NCBI RefSeq assembly: GCF_014297365.1
Contig: NZ_JACOQD010000001.1
Coordinates: 1,054,001-1,118,000, forward strand
Source of the DNA: Winogradskyella echinorum
GTDB taxonomy: Bacteria; Bacteroidota; Bacteroidia; Flavobacteriales; Flavobacteriaceae
Direction of reading: 5' to 3'
Length of the DNA: 64,000 nt
Below, in pieces: positions 17,021 through 25,936 of the stretch; within the stretch, counting starts at the first letter, position 1, and each line of letters starts with the position of its first letter. Position numbers and translations under genes: made by a program. Under the pieces are notes generated by a model that worked only from the letters and a program-made list of their open reading frames with translations, searched no databases and was not told the origin of the DNA.

Positions 17021-19330
17021 TTATTGTTTAATGAATTTTCTTGTCATTATATCTTCACCATCATTAATTTCTAAGAAATACATTCCTGGCTCTAATTTAG
17101 CAACATTAATTTCTTTAGTAGTTTTACCTGTTATAACAGTTTGTCCTAACATGCTAATTACTCTATAAGAAACATTCTCTTTACTTAAAGTTTTAATGTA
17201 TAGTGTTCCACCTTTTACCGGATTTGGATACATTAAGAATTCTTCTTCAGAATTAGGTGTATCTTCATTCATTGTTCTAAGTGGTTGTAAAGTATTTGTT
17301 TCAATTCTTGTACCATTACCTAATCCTGTAATAGTAATCTGATCCATATAAACGTAGTCTGCATTATTACTTGCATCACACTGGAATCTAAACTGAGAAT
17401 TGCTAGCAAAATTATACTGACTTGCATCTAAAGTTACTGTAGCTGTGTAGAACGTGTTGTTATTAAAGTTAGTTCCTCTAGCATAAGTAGCAACTGTTGT
17501 CCAGCTAGAACCGTTATAATAACGTAACCAGAAATCTTCACCATTTTCCATACTGTAAGCATAGAAATAAAATTCAACTTCAACTTGGTTATAACTTCTT
17601 AAATCCAAAGTTGGCGATGTCATTGCAGACCCTGTACCAGAGTTATCTCTTAATCGTATTGAATAATTTCCTTCATAAGAACGAGATCCTGAATAACGAG
17701 CACAATCGCTTCCACCATCAGACCAGCCGTCCCAGCCACTTTCAAAATATCCTTCAAGTAAGACGTCATTTCCACCTGTAGAACATGGTGCACAAGATGA
17801 GCCACCACAGTCAACTCCTGTTTCATCACCGTTTTGAATTCCATCTGTACATGTAGGTGGTGTTACACAAGGTGCACAAGACGACCCTCCACAATCTACT
17901 CCAGTTTCGTCACCATTCTGAATGCCATCTGTACATGTCGGCGCTGACGATCCTCCTAAACAGAAATTTGTTGCTTCTGAACTAGTAAACGAACCACCTG
18001 AAGCTAAACTTCCTGAAGCGTCTGTAACTGAATAAGAACCATTACCGTAAGAACAGCAAATGCCATCTCCATAAGCGTCAGTAATTGTAAAGGTGTAGCA
18101 ATCATCTGGTAAACATAAATCTTCACTTATTGTAGATCCATCTGGATTAGCACTAGAATAAGATCCTGATGCTACTGTTTGATTATTACTATTAGTTAAT
18201 GTCCATGCTGTTTCTTCTGGATAGTTATCGAAAGTAATAGACACATTAACTTGGTTATCACTACAACCAGTCTGACAAGGTGCACAAGACGAACCTCCAC
18301 AATCAACTCCAGTCTCATCTCCATTTTGTATTCCATCAGTACAAGTTGGTGTAGTTCCACCACCTTCACATTTTGTTGAGGCACCTAAACTAGCTCTTAC
18401 TCCACCAGGAAGTAAAACAGCGCGCATTCTATTGGTTTGTCCTTGTGTAAATAAGTTCATACACGAATCATCACTATAATCCATATAATTTTGAACCATA
18501 TCTACTGAACTACAAGATACATGTCCTACTGCGCATCCATAGTTTGCAGCATCTGAAGTTGGCGTGTCTGTAACAAAATCGTCTGCATTACAGTTACCAT
18601 CTCCCCAAATATGACGTAAATTTAAAAAGTGACCTACTTCGTGAGTGGTTGTACGACCTAAATCGAAAGGTGCAGACAAATAAAATCCTGAACCTCCATC
18701 TTTACTACCAAAATATTGTGGTCCCATAACAACACCATCTGTTGCTGCACTACCGCCAGGAAATTGTGCATATCCAAGGATTCCTCCTCCAATATTACAA
18801 ACCCACATATTAAGATATTGGGATGTATCCCATGGATCAACACCACCTTGCGATGATTTTTTCATAGCATCATTAGTTCCCCAAGATGTTGTAGAAGAAG
18901 ATTTTCTTGTAATACCGTTTGTAGAATTTCCATTTGGATCTACAGTGGCCATACAAAACTGAATTTGAGTATCAGCCGCTTGAGACCAAGTGTTATCGGC
19001 ATCAGAATTCATTCTTCTAAAGTCATCGTTTAATACTTGTATTTGAGATAATATTTGAGCGTCGCTAATATTCTCATTAGAATTACTGTATATAACATGT
19101 ACTACAACAGGAATTGTAATAATACCACCACTGATACTTTTACCTTCCATTTGTTGTATTTTAGCCTGTGTGAATGCTTCAATATCATTCATTCGTTTTT
19201 GTAGACTTGGGTCTATTTGTTTTCTGTACTCTAAGTTCTCCATAGTGGAGCATTCTCTTTGTTGTGCATGCATTATTGTGAATCCTAAAAGTAGAAAACT
19301 CATTAATGCGAATGTAATTCTGTTTTTCAT
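17021..19330 (-). CDS. T9SS-secreted M43 (pappalysin-like) zinc metalloprotease
   Basis: 769 residues with a signal peptide (1-~22, ending MHAQ). The zinc site is [11 protein letters not shown] (~230-240), the metzincin form of M43, with a Met-turn in [10 protein letters not shown]. Three copies of a cysteine-rich motif ([17 protein letters not shown]...CAPC) occur at about 327, 463 and 491. Between the first and second is a beta-rich segment; a jelly-roll-like domain (~525-680) follows. The last ~75 residues are a type A T9SS sorting domain ([12 protein letters not shown]..., [14 protein letters not shown]). It is predicted to be exported and surface-bound or released. Confidence 0.9.
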   Translation of the reverse strand: MKNRITFALMSFLLLGFTIMHAQQRECSTMENLEYRKQIDPSLQKRMNDIEAFTQAKIQQMEGKSISGGIITIPVVVHVIYSNSNENISDAQILSQIQVLNDDFRRMNSDADNTWSQAADTQIQFCMATVDPNGNSTNGITRKSSSTTSWGTNDAMKKSSQGGVDPWDTSQYLNMWVCNIGGGILGYAQFPGGSAATDGVVMGPQYFGSKDGGSGFYLSAPFDLGRTTTHEVGHFLNLRHIWGDGNCNADDFVTDTPTSDAANYGCAVGHVSCSSVDMVQNYMDYSDDSCMNLFTQGQTNRMRAVLLPGGVRASLGASTKCEGGGTTPTCTDGIQNGDETGVDCGGSSCAPCQTGCSDNQVNVSITFDNYPEETAWTLTNSNNQTVASGSYSSANPDGSTISEDLCLPDDCYTFTITDAYGDGICCSYGNGSYSVTDASGSLASGGSFTSSEATNFCLGGSSAPTCTDGIQNGDETGVDCGGSSCAPCVTPPTCTDGIQNGDETGVDCGGSSCAPCSTGGNDVLLEGYFESGWDGWSDGGSDCARYSGSRSYEGNYSIRLRDNSGTGSAMTSPTLDLRSYNQVEVEFYFYAYSMENGEDFWLRYYNGSSWTTVATYARGTNFNNNTFYTATVTLDASQYNFASNSQFRFQCDASNNADYVYMDQITITGLGNGTRIETNTLQPLRTMNEDTPNSEEEFLMYPNPVKGGTLYIKTLSKENVSYRVISMLGQTVITGKTTKEINVAKLEPGMYFLEINDGEDIMTRKFIKQ

Positions 19331-19410
19331 GTAAAATGTTTAAATAGTTAGTGAATAATTTAATATTAATGCATTGAAAGTATTAAATTTTTGTTAAAAT
19401 AAAAATTTGG

Positions 19411-19424
19411 CGAAAACGTTTTCG
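19411..19424. promoter_or_regulatory. perfect palindrome, candidate LacI-family operator
   Basis: CGAAAACGTTTTCG is a perfect 14-bp palindrome with the central CG and AA/TT flanks of LacI/GalR-family operators. It lies between the divergent metalloprotease (start 81 bases away) and the peptide ABC gene (start 74 bases away). No LacI-type regulator is encoded in the window. Confidence 0.4.
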
Positions 19425-19497
19425 TTCAAATACATTAACATTTTTTATGGTTACGGTTTTACCACAACACTATTGAAGAAAATAACTACATTTACCT

Positions 19498-21189
19498 ATG
19501 GAAAACGATAAATTACTTGAGGTTGAAGGTCTAAATATTTCATTCTATAAAGACCTAAATGAAAATCAAATTATAAAGAATATCTCGTTTCAAATTCTGC
19601 AAAACGAAATTATCGCAGTAGTTGGAGAATCTGGTTCAGGGAAATCTATATCCTCTTTGGCTTTAATGGGATTGTTACCAAAAGGTATTTCTAAAATTAC
19701 ATCGGGTTCTATTCTATTTAATGGACAAAATCTAGTTGACCTTTCTGAAAAAGAATTTCGAAGTATAAGAGGTCGAGATATAGCTATGATTTTTCAAGAA
19801 CCAATGAGTTCTTTAAACCCTTCTATGCGCTGTGGTAAACAAGTTGAAGAAATTTTAAATCAACATTCTAAATTATCATCTTCAGAAATTAAAACCGAAA
19901 TTTTAAATCTTTTCGAAAAAGTAAAACTTCCAAATCCAAGTAGAATTTACAAGGCTTATCCTCACGAAATTTCTGGTGGTCAAAAACAACGTGTAATGAT
20001 TGCTATGGCAATTGCATGCAAGCCCAAATTATTGATTGCTGACGAACCTACAACTGCTTTAGATGTTACAGTTCAGAAAGAGATTTTAGAATTACTGAAA
20101 GCGCTTCAAAAAGAAACTAAAATGAGCATATTATTTATTTCGCATGATTTGTCTTTAGTTTCAGAATTAGCAGACAAGGTTTTAGTAATGTATAAAGGGA
20201 GCATTGTTGAGCAAGGTGGTACTGAGGCGATATTTAATTCACCTCAACACAATTATACAAGAGCATTAATTGGTGCACGTCCATCTACGGAATATAGACT
20301 CAAGCATTTACCAACTATATCAGATTTTATGTCTGATACTGTAGATAAAACCATTATTTCTAATGATAACAGATCTAAAAGTCACGAAACATTATATGCT
20401 CAAGATCCGTTATTAGAAGTTATTGATGTAGAAAAAATGTATTTCACTAAAACGGGTTGGTTTGCAAAAGACCAACCTTTTAAAGCAGTCGACGGAGTCA
20501 GTTTTAAGGTTTATCCTGGTGAAACCCTTGGTTTAGTTGGTGAATCTGGTTGTGGAAAATCTACCCTAGGAAATACAATATTACAATTAGATAAAGCGAC
20601 CTCTGGACGTATTATTTATAAAGGAAAGGATATTACGCATTTAAATAATTCTGAAATGCGCCAGCTTCGTAAGGACATTCAGATAATATTTCAAGATCCT
20701 TTTGCTTCTTTAAATCCTAGGCTCACTGTAGGCAATGCTATTATGGAACCTATGAAAGTTCATAATATCGGAAATTCTGATATTGAAAGAAAAGAAAAAG
20801 TACTAGATATTTTAAAAAATGTAGGTTTAGATGCTTCTGCCTTTAATAGATATCCACATGAGTTTTCTGGTGGCCAAAGACAACGTGTTGGTATAGCCAG
20901 AACAATAGCTTTAGAACCTCAACTTATTGTGTGTGACGAGTCTGTTTCTGCTTTAGATATTTCTGTACAGGCGCAAGTTTTAAACCTATTAAATAATCTA
21001 AAAGAGCAGTTTGGGTTTACTTATATATTTATATCACACGACTTAGCAGTTGTAAAATATATGGCAGACCAATTGTTGGTGATGAATAAAGGAAAAATTG
21101 AAGAAATTGGTGATGCTGATAGCATCTACGAATCGCCTAAAAAAGACTATACCAAAAAGCTAATTCATGCTATTCCAAAAGGATTATAG
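19498..21189 (+). CDS. ABC transporter protein with two ATPase domains (oligopeptide/dipeptide type)
   Basis: 563 residues holding two complete ABC ATPases, equivalent to a DppD-DppF fusion (YejF/GsiA-like). Domain 1: Walker A GESGSGKS (~42), signature SGGQKQR, Walker B LLIADEPTTALD. Domain 2: Walker A GESGCGKST (~345), signature SGGQRQR, Walker B LIVCDESVSALD; note Ser in place of the usual Pro after DE. Each is followed by an oligopeptide-type C-terminal extension. No permease or binding protein is adjacent, so its membrane partners must be elsewhere. Confidence 0.92.
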   Translation: MENDKLLEVEGLNISFYKDLNENQIIKNISFQILQNEIIAVVGESGSGKSISSLALMGLLPKGISKITSGSILFNGQNLVDLSEKEFRSIRGRDIAMIFQEPMSSLNPSMRCGKQVEEILNQHSKLSSSEIKTEILNLFEKVKLPNPSRIYKAYPHEISGGQKQRVMIAMAIACKPKLLIADEPTTALDVTVQKEILELLKALQKETKMSILFISHDLSLVSELADKVLVMYKGSIVEQGGTEAIFNSPQHNYTRALIGARPSTEYRLKHLPTISDFMSDTVDKTIISNDNRSKSHETLYAQDPLLEVIDVEKMYFTKTGWFAKDQPFKAVDGVSFKVYPGETLGLVGESGCGKSTLGNTILQLDKATSGRIIYKGKDITHLNNSEMRQLRKDIQIIFQDPFASLNPRLTVGNAIMEPMKVHNIGNSDIERKEKVLDILKNVGLDASAFNRYPHEFSGGQRQRVGIARTIALEPQLIVCDESVSALDISVQAQVLNLLNNLKEQFGFTYIFISHDLAVVKYMADQLLVMNKGKIEEIGDADSIYESPKKDYTKKLIHAIPKGL

Positions 21190-21190
21190 C

Positions 21191-21328
21191 ATGAACACTT
21201 TTTTGGCTAACTTTAAAACATTTGAGACTAACTCCAATGTGTCTTCTATGAAAGAAAATTCTTGGCTTTTATTTAAAGTTGTTTCTGGTAGATTTGATTT
21301 AGTTTTCATAAGCAGTAATTCATGGTAG
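21191..21328 (+). CDS. possible 45-residue ORF of unknown function
   Basis: ATG to TAG directly after the ABC gene's stop (one base apart), giving a mixed, weakly hydrophobic peptide (MNTFLANFKTFETNSN...). Its position could mean translational coupling, but length and composition are also compatible with chance or a gene remnant. No family recognised. Confidence 0.2.
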   Translation: MNTFLANFKTFETNSNVSSMKENSWLLFKVVSGRFDLVFISSNSW

Positions 21329-21503
21329 ATTTGGGGCAAAAAGTAAATTGAGTTTATGATAAATCTGGTTAATTTAGTTTAATTGTTTGGGATGGCTAAT
21401 ATGAAACTTATTTTTAATTAATCAGTTTAAATACATTAAAAATCGATGAAATACATTTTTATTTAACATTTAAGACTTGATTCGAAGATTTATCCTACAA
21501 AAA

Positions 21504-21527
21504 AAACCACTAAGGCTTTAGTGGTTT
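21504..21527. terminator. hairpin terminator (scoB side stronger)
   Basis: AAACCACTAA / TTAGTGGTTT pair around a 4-base loop. On the minus strand it is followed by a run of about eight U, ending the scoAB transcript; the plus strand also has a U-rich tail and may stop read-through from the ABC gene. Confidence 0.8.
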
Positions 21528-21549
21528 AATTTTTTCATCATCTATATGT

Positions 21550-22203
21550 TTACAATATCATTTCCGGAATATCACCTTCAATAATTAAGTGTCCTTCCGT
21601 TGCCTTTTCAATTTCTTCAACAGAAACACCAGGTGCACGCTCTAATAACTTAAAACCTTTAGAAGTAATCTCAATAACTGCCATGTTTGTTACTATTTTC
21701 TTAACACAACCCACTCCCGTTAATGGTAATGAGCACGTTTTTAGTAACTTAGATGCGCCAGCTCTATTTGTATGCATCATAGCAACAATGATATTTTCTG
21801 CACTTGCAACTAAATCCATAGCTCCACCCATACCTTTTACCATTTTGCCCGGAATTTTCCAATTTGCGATGTCTCCATTTTCTGACACCTCCATAGCTCC
21901 AAGTATTGTTAAATCAACATGTTTTCCTCTTATCATAGAAAAACTAGTAGCAGAATCAAAGAAACTTGCTCCTGGTAAAGTAGTAATAGTTTGTTTTCCG
22001 GCATTAATAATATCAGCATCTTCTTCTCCTTCAAATGGAAAAGGTCCCATACCTAAAACACCATTTTCACTTTGAAATTCTACTTCAATATCATCTCTAA
22101 CAAAATTAGCTACCAAAGTAGGAATGCCAATTCCTAAATTTACGTAGTAACCATCCTTTACTTCTTTTGCTATGCGTTTTGCTATTCCGTTTTTGTCTAA
22201 CAT
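21550..22203 (-). CDS. scoB: 3-oxoacid CoA-transferase subunit B
   Basis: Beta chain of succinyl-CoA:3-ketoacid CoA-transferase, which transfers CoA from succinyl-CoA to acetoacetate in ketone-body and branched-chain catabolism. 217 residues from the ATG at 22203 (MLDKNGIAKR..., the usual family start). An ATG four codons upstream lies inside a hairpin repeat and is unlikely. The catalytic Glu is in FQSENGVLGMGP, and GAMEVSENGDIANW is a conserved loop. It follows scoA after a REPIN-like element. Confidence 0.95.
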   Translation of the reverse strand: MLDKNGIAKRIAKEVKDGYYVNLGIGIPTLVANFVRDDIEVEFQSENGVLGMGPFPFEGEEDADIINAGKQTITTLPGASFFDSATSFSMIRGKHVDLTILGAMEVSENGDIANWKIPGKMVKGMGGAMDLVASAENIIVAMMHTNRAGASKLLKTCSLPLTGVGCVKKIVTNMAVIEITSKGFKLLERAPGVSVEEIEKATEGHLIIEGDIPEMIL

Positions 22204-22211
22204 GTTTTCTC

Positions 22212-22284
22212 TCATTCCTGCGAACGCTGGAATCTTATTAAATGAAACTAATATATTTTGGATTCCTGTCTACGCAGGAATGAC
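22212..22284. repeat. REPIN-like paired hairpin element (family A)
   Basis: Two inverted copies of a ~22-bp hairpin: ATTCCTGCG-AA-CGCTGGAAT (22214-22233, one mismatch) and GATTCCTG..CAGGAATGAC (22261-22284). The outer TCATTCC/GGAATGA arms also pair, so the ~73 bp can fold as two hairpins or one long stem. It fills much of the scoA-scoB gap. Confidence 0.7.
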
Positions 22285-22288
22285 AATT

Positions 22289-22993
22289 CTAATTACTTTT
22301 TTGTCTTACAGTTCGCTGTTCTATACGTTTTTCAAAATGTGCACCCTTAAAAATACGTTGTACAAAAATACCTGGCACATGAACTTGATTGGGGTCTAAT
22401 TCACCAACTGGCACCAATTCTTCTACTTCTGCAACCGTAATATTTGCAGCACCACACATATTTGGATTAAAATTTCTAGCGGTTCCTTTAAAAATTAAAT
22501 TTCCGGCAGCATCCCCTTTCCAGGCTTTAATAAATCCGTAATCGGCTTTAAAAGCGTTTTCTAACACATACATTTTTCCATTAAACTCTCTAGTTTCCTT
22601 TCCTTCGGCAACTTCAGTTCCATAACCAGCAGGTGTGTAAAATGCTGGAAAGCCAGCTTGAGCAGCTCTAGCGCGCTCTGCAAGAGTTCCTTGTGGAATC
22701 AACTCTACATCTAACTCTCCTGAAAGCATTTGACGCTCAAATTCATCATTTTCACCAACATAAGATGAAATCATTTTTTTGATTTGCTTTTGTTGTAACA
22801 GCAAGCCTAAGCCAAAATCATCTACTCCTGCATTATTAGATATACAGGTTAAGCCTTTTATATTAAGTTTTACTAATCCTGCTATTGCATTTTCCGGTAT
22901 ACCAGATAATCCAAATCCACCAAACATAAAGGTCATATTATCTTTTACACCTTTAAGTGCTTCAGTAACATTAGCTACTTTTTTATTAATCAT
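22289..22993 (-). CDS. scoA: 3-oxoacid CoA-transferase subunit A
   Basis: Alpha chain of the same CoA-transferase, 234 residues. The family CoA-binding loop is [55 protein letters not shown] and the [20 protein letters not shown] region follow in normal order. It is the first gene of a two-gene operon with scoB, with a -7 box and a perfect palindrome upstream. Confidence 0.95.
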   Translation of the reverse strand: MINKKVANVTEALKGVKDNMTFMFGGFGLSGIPENAIAGLVKLNIKGLTCISNNAGVDDFGLGLLLQQKQIKKMISSYVGENDEFERQMLSGELDVELIPQGTLAERARAAQAGFPAFYTPAGYGTEVAEGKETREFNGKMYVLENAFKADYGFIKAWKGDAAGNLIFKGTARNFNPNMCGAANITVAEVEELVPVGELDPNQVHVPGIFVQRIFKGAHFEKRIEQRTVRQKSN

Positions 22994-23022
22994 AAGTTGA
23001 AAAATTTTGCATCTGAAAAATA

Positions 23023-23030
23023 CAAAACTA
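23023..23030 (-). promoter_or_regulatory. -7 box of scoAB
   Basis: The minus strand reads TAGTTTTG, a full TAnnTTTG match, 30 bases upstream of the scoA start. Leader about 23 bases. Confidence 0.45.
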
Positions 23031-23032
23031 TG

Positions 23033-23046
23033 TTCTAAATTTAGAA
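23033..23046. promoter_or_regulatory. perfect palindrome at the scoAB promoter
   Basis: TTCTAAATTTAGAA is a perfect 14-bp palindrome beginning two bases upstream of the -7 box, where a bound protein would block or replace -33 recognition. Candidate operator; the regulator is unknown. Confidence 0.4.
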
Positions 23047-23084
23047 TAAATAATCATAAAATAAGGGTGTGACTATTGTAGAAT

Positions 23085-25427
23085 TTAGAAATCGAAATCC
23101 ACGTTACCATCAGGATCTTCATTACTTCCCAGATCTCCTTCATCTCTCGCTTCACAATTAATATCAATTTTTAGATTAGAAGGTTTCTCAAAATTACCGT
23201 CAGAGACATCTAAAGATTTGTCAGCGTAACACGCTTTCATATATAATCCCCATATTGGCAGCGCCATAGAAGCCCCTTGCCCATAAGTAGTAGAGCTAAA
23301 GTGTACGGCCCTATCTTCTGCACCAACCCAAACACCAGTCACTAAGTTAGGGACCATTCCCATAAACCAACCATCACTTTGGTTTTGAGTAGTTCCTGTT
23401 TTTCCTGCAATAGGGTTTTTTAATTCATAAGGATATCCTGTTACTACTTCTCTATAAGCGGCATTATATTTATCTACTCCTGTATGTCTAAGTCTTCTAC
23501 CAGAACCTGCCTGAGTAACACCTTCCATAAGATTTACAGCAACATAAGCTACTTCTTCACTTAAAACGTCTTTACTTTCTGGTGCAAATTGATATAGAAC
23601 CGTTCCGTTTTTATCTTCAATACGAGTTACCATTACTGGCTTATTATAAACTCCTTTATTTGCAAAAGTAGAATAAGCTGCCACCATCTCATATACACTT
23701 ATATCTGCTGTACCTAATGCAATTGCTGGCACTGGTAAAATTTCTGAAGTAATGCCTAACTTTTTCGCCATTTCTACAACGGGTTGAGGACCAATTTCAT
23801 TCATTAAACGTGCTGTAACTGTATTAGTAGAACTTGCCAGTGCATCTTTAAGGGTTTGTTTCCCTGTATAAACAGCATCCACGTTTTTAACAGTCCATGG
23901 TTCCGGATTTCCGTATTTATTAGCTTCTATGGTAATTGGTGTTCTTGGAAAAGAATCGCAAGGAGATACTTGTAATTGATCTATAGCTGTCGCATATACA
24001 AACGGTTTAAAGGTTGAACCCACTTGACGCTTACCTTGTTTAACCATATCGTATTGAAAATGTCTATAATTCATACCGCCAACCCAAGCTTTTACATGAC
24101 CCGTAAGTGGATCCATAGACATCATACCAGGACGTAAAAAAGATTTGTAGTAGCGCATAGAGTCGATAGGTTTCATTATAGTATCAATATATGCTGGCTT
24201 ACCATCTACCCACTTAAATATTTCCATTTCAGTAGGCTTTTCGAAAGACGCTCTTATCTCTTTTTCAGATTTTCCTTGAGCTTTTAAAATTCGCCAACGT
24301 TCTCCACGTTTCATTCCATCATTCATTAATTTCTTAATTTCTGACTGGTCTAGTTCTAAAAAAGGTGCTGTTTTATTCCGCTTACTTTGGTGGTCAAATT
24401 CTGCTTGCAATCTTGGCATATGAAGAGCAACTGCGTCCTCTGCGTGTTTTTGCATACGCGAGTCTATAGTAGTGAAAACTTTTAATCCGTCGTTATAAAT
24501 ATCATATTTGGAGCCATCTGGTTTTCTATTAGATTCTTTGTTTGTCCACTCCTTCATAAAACCCTTTAGATATTCTCTGAAATAGGTAGCGATACCTTCG
24601 CGATGCGACTCTGGTGTATAATTTAAATCTAATTCTGTTTTTTGTAATGAATCTTTTATCTGTTCTGTAATAAATTCATATTTCATCATTTGAGATAAAA
24701 CTACATTACGTCTATTTTTAACACCAACTGGATTTCTTCTAGGATTATAAAGAGAGGAGTTTTTAAGCATGCCAACTAACATTGCTGATTCTTTGTAATC
24801 CAAATCCATAGGTTCTTTACCAAAATAAATTCGTGCAGCAGATCTAATACCATCACCATTATTTCCGAAATCATAGATATTTAGGTATTGTGCAATTATT
24901 TCTTCTTTGGTATACTGTCGCTCTAAACGAATGGCAATAATCCATTCTCTTACTTTTTGAGAAAGACGTTCAATTATGTTAGATGAAACCTGTTTAGTGA
25001 ACAAATTTTTCGCTAATTGTTGCGATATTGTACTAGCTCCACCTCCTTTTCCTAAGGTACTAATCGCTCTTAATGTTCCCCTTCCATCAATTCCAGAATG
25101 GTCGTAATAACGAACATCTTCGGTAGCAACCAACGCATCGACTAAATTTTTAGGCAAATCATCATATCCAACTGGTGTTCTGTTATCATCAAAATAAAAC
25201 TTTCCTAATGTTACACCATCTGAAGAAATAATTTCTGTAGCTAAATTAGTTTCAGGATTTTCTAACCTTGTATGGTCTGGCATTTCACCCAAAACTCCCC
25301 AAGATGCTAATAAAAATATAAGCACTACTGCTAATATTCCACCTGCAAATAACATCCAAAACCAACGCACGTATTTTGAAAAGTCTAAAGTTTCTGATTT
25401 AGATTTTGCTACTTTTTTCTTTGCCAT
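23085..25427 (-). CDS. class A penicillin-binding protein (PBP1a type)
   Basis: Bifunctional peptidoglycan synthase, 780 residues, anchored by one N-terminal helix (~22-45). Glycosyltransferase (GT51) motifs: EDVRYYDHSGID with the catalytic Glu (~88) and GGGASTISQQLAKNLF. Transpeptidase motifs: the SxxK nucleophile in STFKPF (~470), SxN in SSTNT, and KTGTTQNQSDGWF (~675). It lies five bases downstream of gldH in a ricT-gldH-pbp1A order that recurs in flavobacteria, linking wall synthesis to gliding/T9SS genes by location. Confidence 0.95.
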   Translation of the reverse strand: MAKKKVAKSKSETLDFSKYVRWFWMLFAGGILAVVLIFLLASWGVLGEMPDHTRLENPETNLATEIISSDGVTLGKFYFDDNRTPVGYDDLPKNLVDALVATEDVRYYDHSGIDGRGTLRAISTLGKGGGASTISQQLAKNLFTKQVSSNIIERLSQKVREWIIAIRLERQYTKEEIIAQYLNIYDFGNNGDGIRSAARIYFGKEPMDLDYKESAMLVGMLKNSSLYNPRRNPVGVKNRRNVVLSQMMKYEFITEQIKDSLQKTELDLNYTPESHREGIATYFREYLKGFMKEWTNKESNRKPDGSKYDIYNDGLKVFTTIDSRMQKHAEDAVALHMPRLQAEFDHQSKRNKTAPFLELDQSEIKKLMNDGMKRGERWRILKAQGKSEKEIRASFEKPTEMEIFKWVDGKPAYIDTIMKPIDSMRYYKSFLRPGMMSMDPLTGHVKAWVGGMNYRHFQYDMVKQGKRQVGSTFKPFVYATAIDQLQVSPCDSFPRTPITIEANKYGNPEPWTVKNVDAVYTGKQTLKDALASSTNTVTARLMNEIGPQPVVEMAKKLGITSEILPVPAIALGTADISVYEMVAAYSTFANKGVYNKPVMVTRIEDKNGTVLYQFAPESKDVLSEEVAYVAVNLMEGVTQAGSGRRLRHTGVDKYNAAYREVVTGYPYELKNPIAGKTGTTQNQSDGWFMGMVPNLVTGVWVGAEDRAVHFSSTTYGQGASMALPIWGLYMKACYADKSLDVSDGNFEKPSNLKIDINCEARDEGDLGSNEDPDGNVDFDF

Positions 25428-25432
25428 AATTA

Positions 25433-25936
25433 CTATTTTTGAGCTAGTTCTACTCTAAAACCAATATCTGTTATACCTTCTAAATTCTCAACACCATTTA
25501 CATCTCCATTGTTTCTCATAGCGTGTTGAATATTTACAGTATAGTCCCCTTCTTCGTTAAATTTAAATGAATCCTTGTAACCTCTATACCAAAGTTTGTT
25601 TTCTTTAATATCAGAAAAACCAGTACCTAAAAGTTCTCCATTTGGCGCGGCCATTTTGTATTCTAGCGTATCTTTTATCACTTTTCCGTTCGGATAATTT
25701 AATTCGACTAACAAAAATAAATTACTAAATCTATAATCATTGGTATTCCTTAAATTGACATATAAATTATAATTATTTATAGTGTCTGGAGATTTAAAAT
25801 TGAAACTCGCAATAGAATCTTTATGCCATTGACTTGGTACTGATTTATAAACATCGTAAACAGCTTTTGAGTCACAACTTGTGATTAAAAAACAAATGAT
25901 TATGAATAGATATAACCAATTAGTTCTTCTTAGCAT
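25433..25936 (-). CDS. gldH: gliding motility / T9SS lipoprotein GldH
   Basis: About 167 residues from the ATG at 25936 (MLRRTNWLYLF...); an ATG six codons upstream is less likely because it extends further into ricT. Lipobox LITSC with the lipidated Cys ~21. The body (WHKDSIASFNFKSPD..., LRNTNDYRFSNLFLLVELNYPNG) matches GldH, needed for gliding and SprB secretion in Flavobacterium johnsoniae. It overlaps the end of ricT by 17 bases, so the two are co-translated. Confidence 0.88.
   Translation of the reverse strand: MLRRTNWLYLFIIICFLITSCDSKAVYDVYKSVPSQWHKDSIASFNFKSPDTINNYNLYVNLRNTNDYRFSNLFLLVELNYPNGKVIKDTLEYKMAAPNGELLGTGFSDIKENKLWYRGYKDSFKFNEEGDYTVNIQHAMRNNGDVNGVENLEGITDIGFRVELAQK

Larger units (their letters stand above)
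21190..21549. other. 360-bp intergenic region, mostly non-coding
   Basis: Contains a possible 45-codon frame (21191-21328), AT-rich DNA without recognisable motifs to about 21500, and the scoB terminator hairpin at 21504-21527. No RNA gene is recognisable. Confidence 0.5.
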
